From the NCBI GenBank assembly GCA_905198295.1, contig CAJKBW010000066.1:1-17273 (forward strand): a DNA stretch of 17,273 nucleotides. The letters are read 5' to 3'. The number at the start of each line of letters is the position of its first letter. The first letter of the stretch is position 1. Below, piece after piece: positions 15,784 to 17,273 of the stretch. A program made the translations under genes and the position numbers. Source of the DNA: an uncultured Oscillospiraceae bacterium (GTDB taxonomy: Bacteria > Bacillota > Clostridia > Oscillospirales > Acutalibacteraceae). The notes under the pieces are model-generated. The model saw only the letters and a list, made by a program, of their open reading frames with translations, was not told the origin of the DNA and did not search any database.

Positions 15784-17273
15784 TTGAAAACGTCATTATG
15801 CCGCCGTCTGCTGTGCCGCATGCTGCCGGTGCTGCTGCTTGCCGCGCTGCTGGTCCAGCCGGTGGCGGCGGCCGAACCGGCACAGGAGGTGACGCTGTCC
15901 TATTACTATAACACCTGGGGCGAGTCGGTGCCCGCTCCGGCGGGCTACGCGCCGACGGACACGGTCGGAAGGGATCTCGGTGATTTTGGGGCGCTGAATG
16001 CGCCGTCCGATCTGTTTGTGCGCGGGCGGGAAGTTTTTGTGCTGGACAACGGCAACAACCGGGTGATGGTATTCGACGAAACGCTCGCACCGCTGCGGGA
16101 AATTCCGGTTTCGCACGAGGCGGGGCTTGAGGATGCGCGCGGGCTGTTTGTGGATGAAGAGGGCCGGCTGTTTATCGCGCTGTCGGGACAGAAGCTCATC
16201 CTGATCTGCACGCCGGACGGGCAGGTGGAAAAGGCCATCCCCCAGCCGGTTTCCGACCTGATCCCGGAGGATTTCCTGTATACGCCCACCCGGGTTTTGG
16301 TCAATGCGTACGGCTATTTGTGCGTGGTGGCGGAAGGCTCCTATTACGGCGTTGTGCTGATGGATATGGACGGCCGGTTTGAAGGGTTTTATGCCAGCGA
16401 CCGGGTGCAGGGGGATGCGCTGACCATTCTGAGCAACCTGATGCGCCGCTTCTTTACCCAGGCGCAGAAGGACAAGATGCAGCGGATGCTGCCGACCGAG
16501 TATTCCTCGCTGGCGATGGACGCGGAGGGCTTCCTCTATACCACGTCGGCCACCACCAAGGATAAAACCGCCTCGATCAAAAAGCTCAGCCCCTCCGGCA
16601 CCAATATCCTGCTCAACAGCCGGAAGGTTCCCTATGGGGATCAGGAGACCGCCGTGGTCAGCGGATCGCAGGTTGAAACCCAGTTCACCGATCTTTGTGT
16701 GGACAGCGACGGCTTTATCAGCGCGCTGGATACACAGCGCGGCAAGGTGTTCCAGTACGACCAGGAAAGCAACCTCATTGCGGTGTTCGGCAGCCTGGGG
16801 GATCAGAACGGCACCTTTTCCGCGCCGGCGGCAGTGGATTGCCTGGATGACCGGGTGCTGGTGCTCGACCGCGGACGCGGCCAGTTTGTCGGCTTTGCGC
16901 CTACGGCCTACGGGGATGCGCTGCGCCGGGCGACCGTGCTGTACAATGACGGCCAGTTTGCCGCTTCAAAGGCGATCTGGGAGGATGTGTGCGAAAAAAA
17001 CGCCGGTCTGGAGCTGGCGTACGACGGCCTGGGCAAGGCCGCGCTTGGGGAGGAAGATTATGCTTCCGCCATGCGTTATTTTCGCCTTTCCCAGAACCGG
17101 GAGGATTATGCCGAGGCGTTTGAGGCCAGCCGCAGCGTGCTGCTGCAAAAGTGGTTCCCGCTGATTTTCCTGGCGGCGGCGGCCGGTCTGGTGCTGCTGT
17201 GGTGGGCGCTTTCCCGCCGCATCCGCGCGGGAAAGCGCGGGGAGGAGAAAAAGATCGGACGGTTCGTTTCCCC
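15784..17273 (+). CDS. Exported NHL-type beta-propeller, TPR and membrane-anchor protein (3' end cut off)
   Basis: The frame is open to the window edge (496 codons, no stop). TTG 15784, with AAGGGGG (15769-15775) upstream, begins a signal peptide (MKTSLCRRLL, cleavage near AAA, residue 30). Residues about 75-375 hold some six NHL-like blades, for example VFVLDNGNNRVMVF, GLFVDEEGRLFIAL, LAMDAEGFLYTT and LCVDSDGFISALD, so a six-bladed propeller is likely. Two TPR-like helical pairs follow at about 376-452 (ALRRATVLYNDGQFAASKAI, EEDYASAMRYF). One membrane segment, WFPLIFLAAAAGLVLLWWAL (457-476), is followed by a basic/acidic tail. This places propeller and TPRs outside and the tail inside. From memory, such proteins sit beside similar transporter genes and can be followed by or fused to a YIP1-type membrane domain; that cannot be seen here. 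A role in sensing, scaffolding or substrate handling is inference. Confidence 0.8.
   Translation, partial: MKTSLCRRLLCRMLPVLLLAALLVQPVAAAEPAQEVTLSYYYNTWGESVPAPAGYAPTDTVGRDLGDFGALNAPSDLFVRGREVFVLDNGNNRVMVFDETLAPLREIPVSHEAGLEDARGLFVDEEGRLFIALSGQKLILICTPDGQVEKAIPQPVSDLIPEDFLYTPTRVLVNAYGYLCVVAEGSYYGVVLMDMDGRFEGFYASDRVQGDALTILSNLMRRFFTQAQKDKMQRMLPTEYSSLAMDAEGFLYTTSATTKDKTASIKKLSPSGTNILLNSRKVPYGDQETAVVSGSQVETQFTDLCVDSDGFISALDTQRGKVFQYDQESNLIAVFGSLGDQNGTFSAPAAVDCLDDRVLVLDRGRGQFVGFAPTAYGDALRRATVLYNDGQFAASKAIWEDVCEKNAGLELAYDGLGKAALGEEDYASAMRYFRLSQNREDYAEAFEASRSVLLQKWFPLIFLAAAAGLVLLWWALSRRIRAGKRGEEKKIGRFVS

Noticed and set aside
16634..17164. A 176-codon + strand frame near the 3' end
   Set aside because: It is a shifted-frame shadow of gene 9, whose own frame is open from 15784 to the window edge and shows propeller, TPR and membrane motifs.
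1..17273. Mobile elements, CRISPR arrays, tRNA or rRNA genes, riboswitches
   Set aside because: No transposase or integrase motifs, no spaced short direct repeats, no tRNA-like fold and no rRNA sequence were seen on either strand by eye.

Overview
The window is a GC-rich (roughly 60% by eye), tightly packed, one-direction gene cluster for binding, cutting and importing a carbohydrate. It suggests a Gram-positive member of the Bacillota, most likely a GC-rich gut-type clostridium (Oscillospiraceae- or Christensenellales-like); this taxon guess is inference. The grounds are strong AGGAGG-type ribosome binding sites, lipoprotein signal peptides, a sortase-type NPVTG wall-anchoring tail, and a CUT1-type sugar ABC transporter whose genes lack a dedicated ATPase, as is common in this phylum.

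Layout, all on the + strand: (1) 79-2277, a wall-anchored surface protein with three related domains; (2) 2366-4129, a solute-binding lipoprotein with a C-terminal beta-sandwich module; (3-5) 4203-6503, 6517-8805 and 8918-10993, three tandem paralogous glycosidase-like proteins, the first two lipoproteins and the third without an export signal; (6) 11035-13935, a very large secreted solute-binding protein with two N-terminal carbohydrate-binding-like modules; (7-8) 13925-14839 and 14871-15770, the two transporter permeases; (9) 15784 to the window edge, a beta-propeller/TPR/membrane protein cut off at its 3' end. Intergenic gaps are 112 bases or less, with overlapping or closely spaced genes from 11035 onward. 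Hairpins without a full U-tract lie on both sides of gene 2 and may tune its expression. A 22-codon ORF with a good ribosome binding site lies between genes 4 and 5.

Working model (inference): the wall protein and the modules on the two binding proteins capture a glycan at the surface. The two lipoprotein glycosidase-like paralogs trim it outside the membrane. The permease pair imports the products, powered by an ATPase encoded elsewhere. The cytosolic paralog finishes the cleavage. The propeller/TPR membrane protein may sense, scaffold or process substrate at the transporter. No regulator, tRNA, rRNA, CRISPR array or mobile element was seen, and no stretch over 300 bases lacks a gene.

Most novel content: the three paralogs look like clan GH-A glycosidases, but their presumed acid/base glutamate is not preceded by the usual Asn, so they may be an unassigned glycoside hydrolase family. 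Substrate and activity cannot be read from the sequence.
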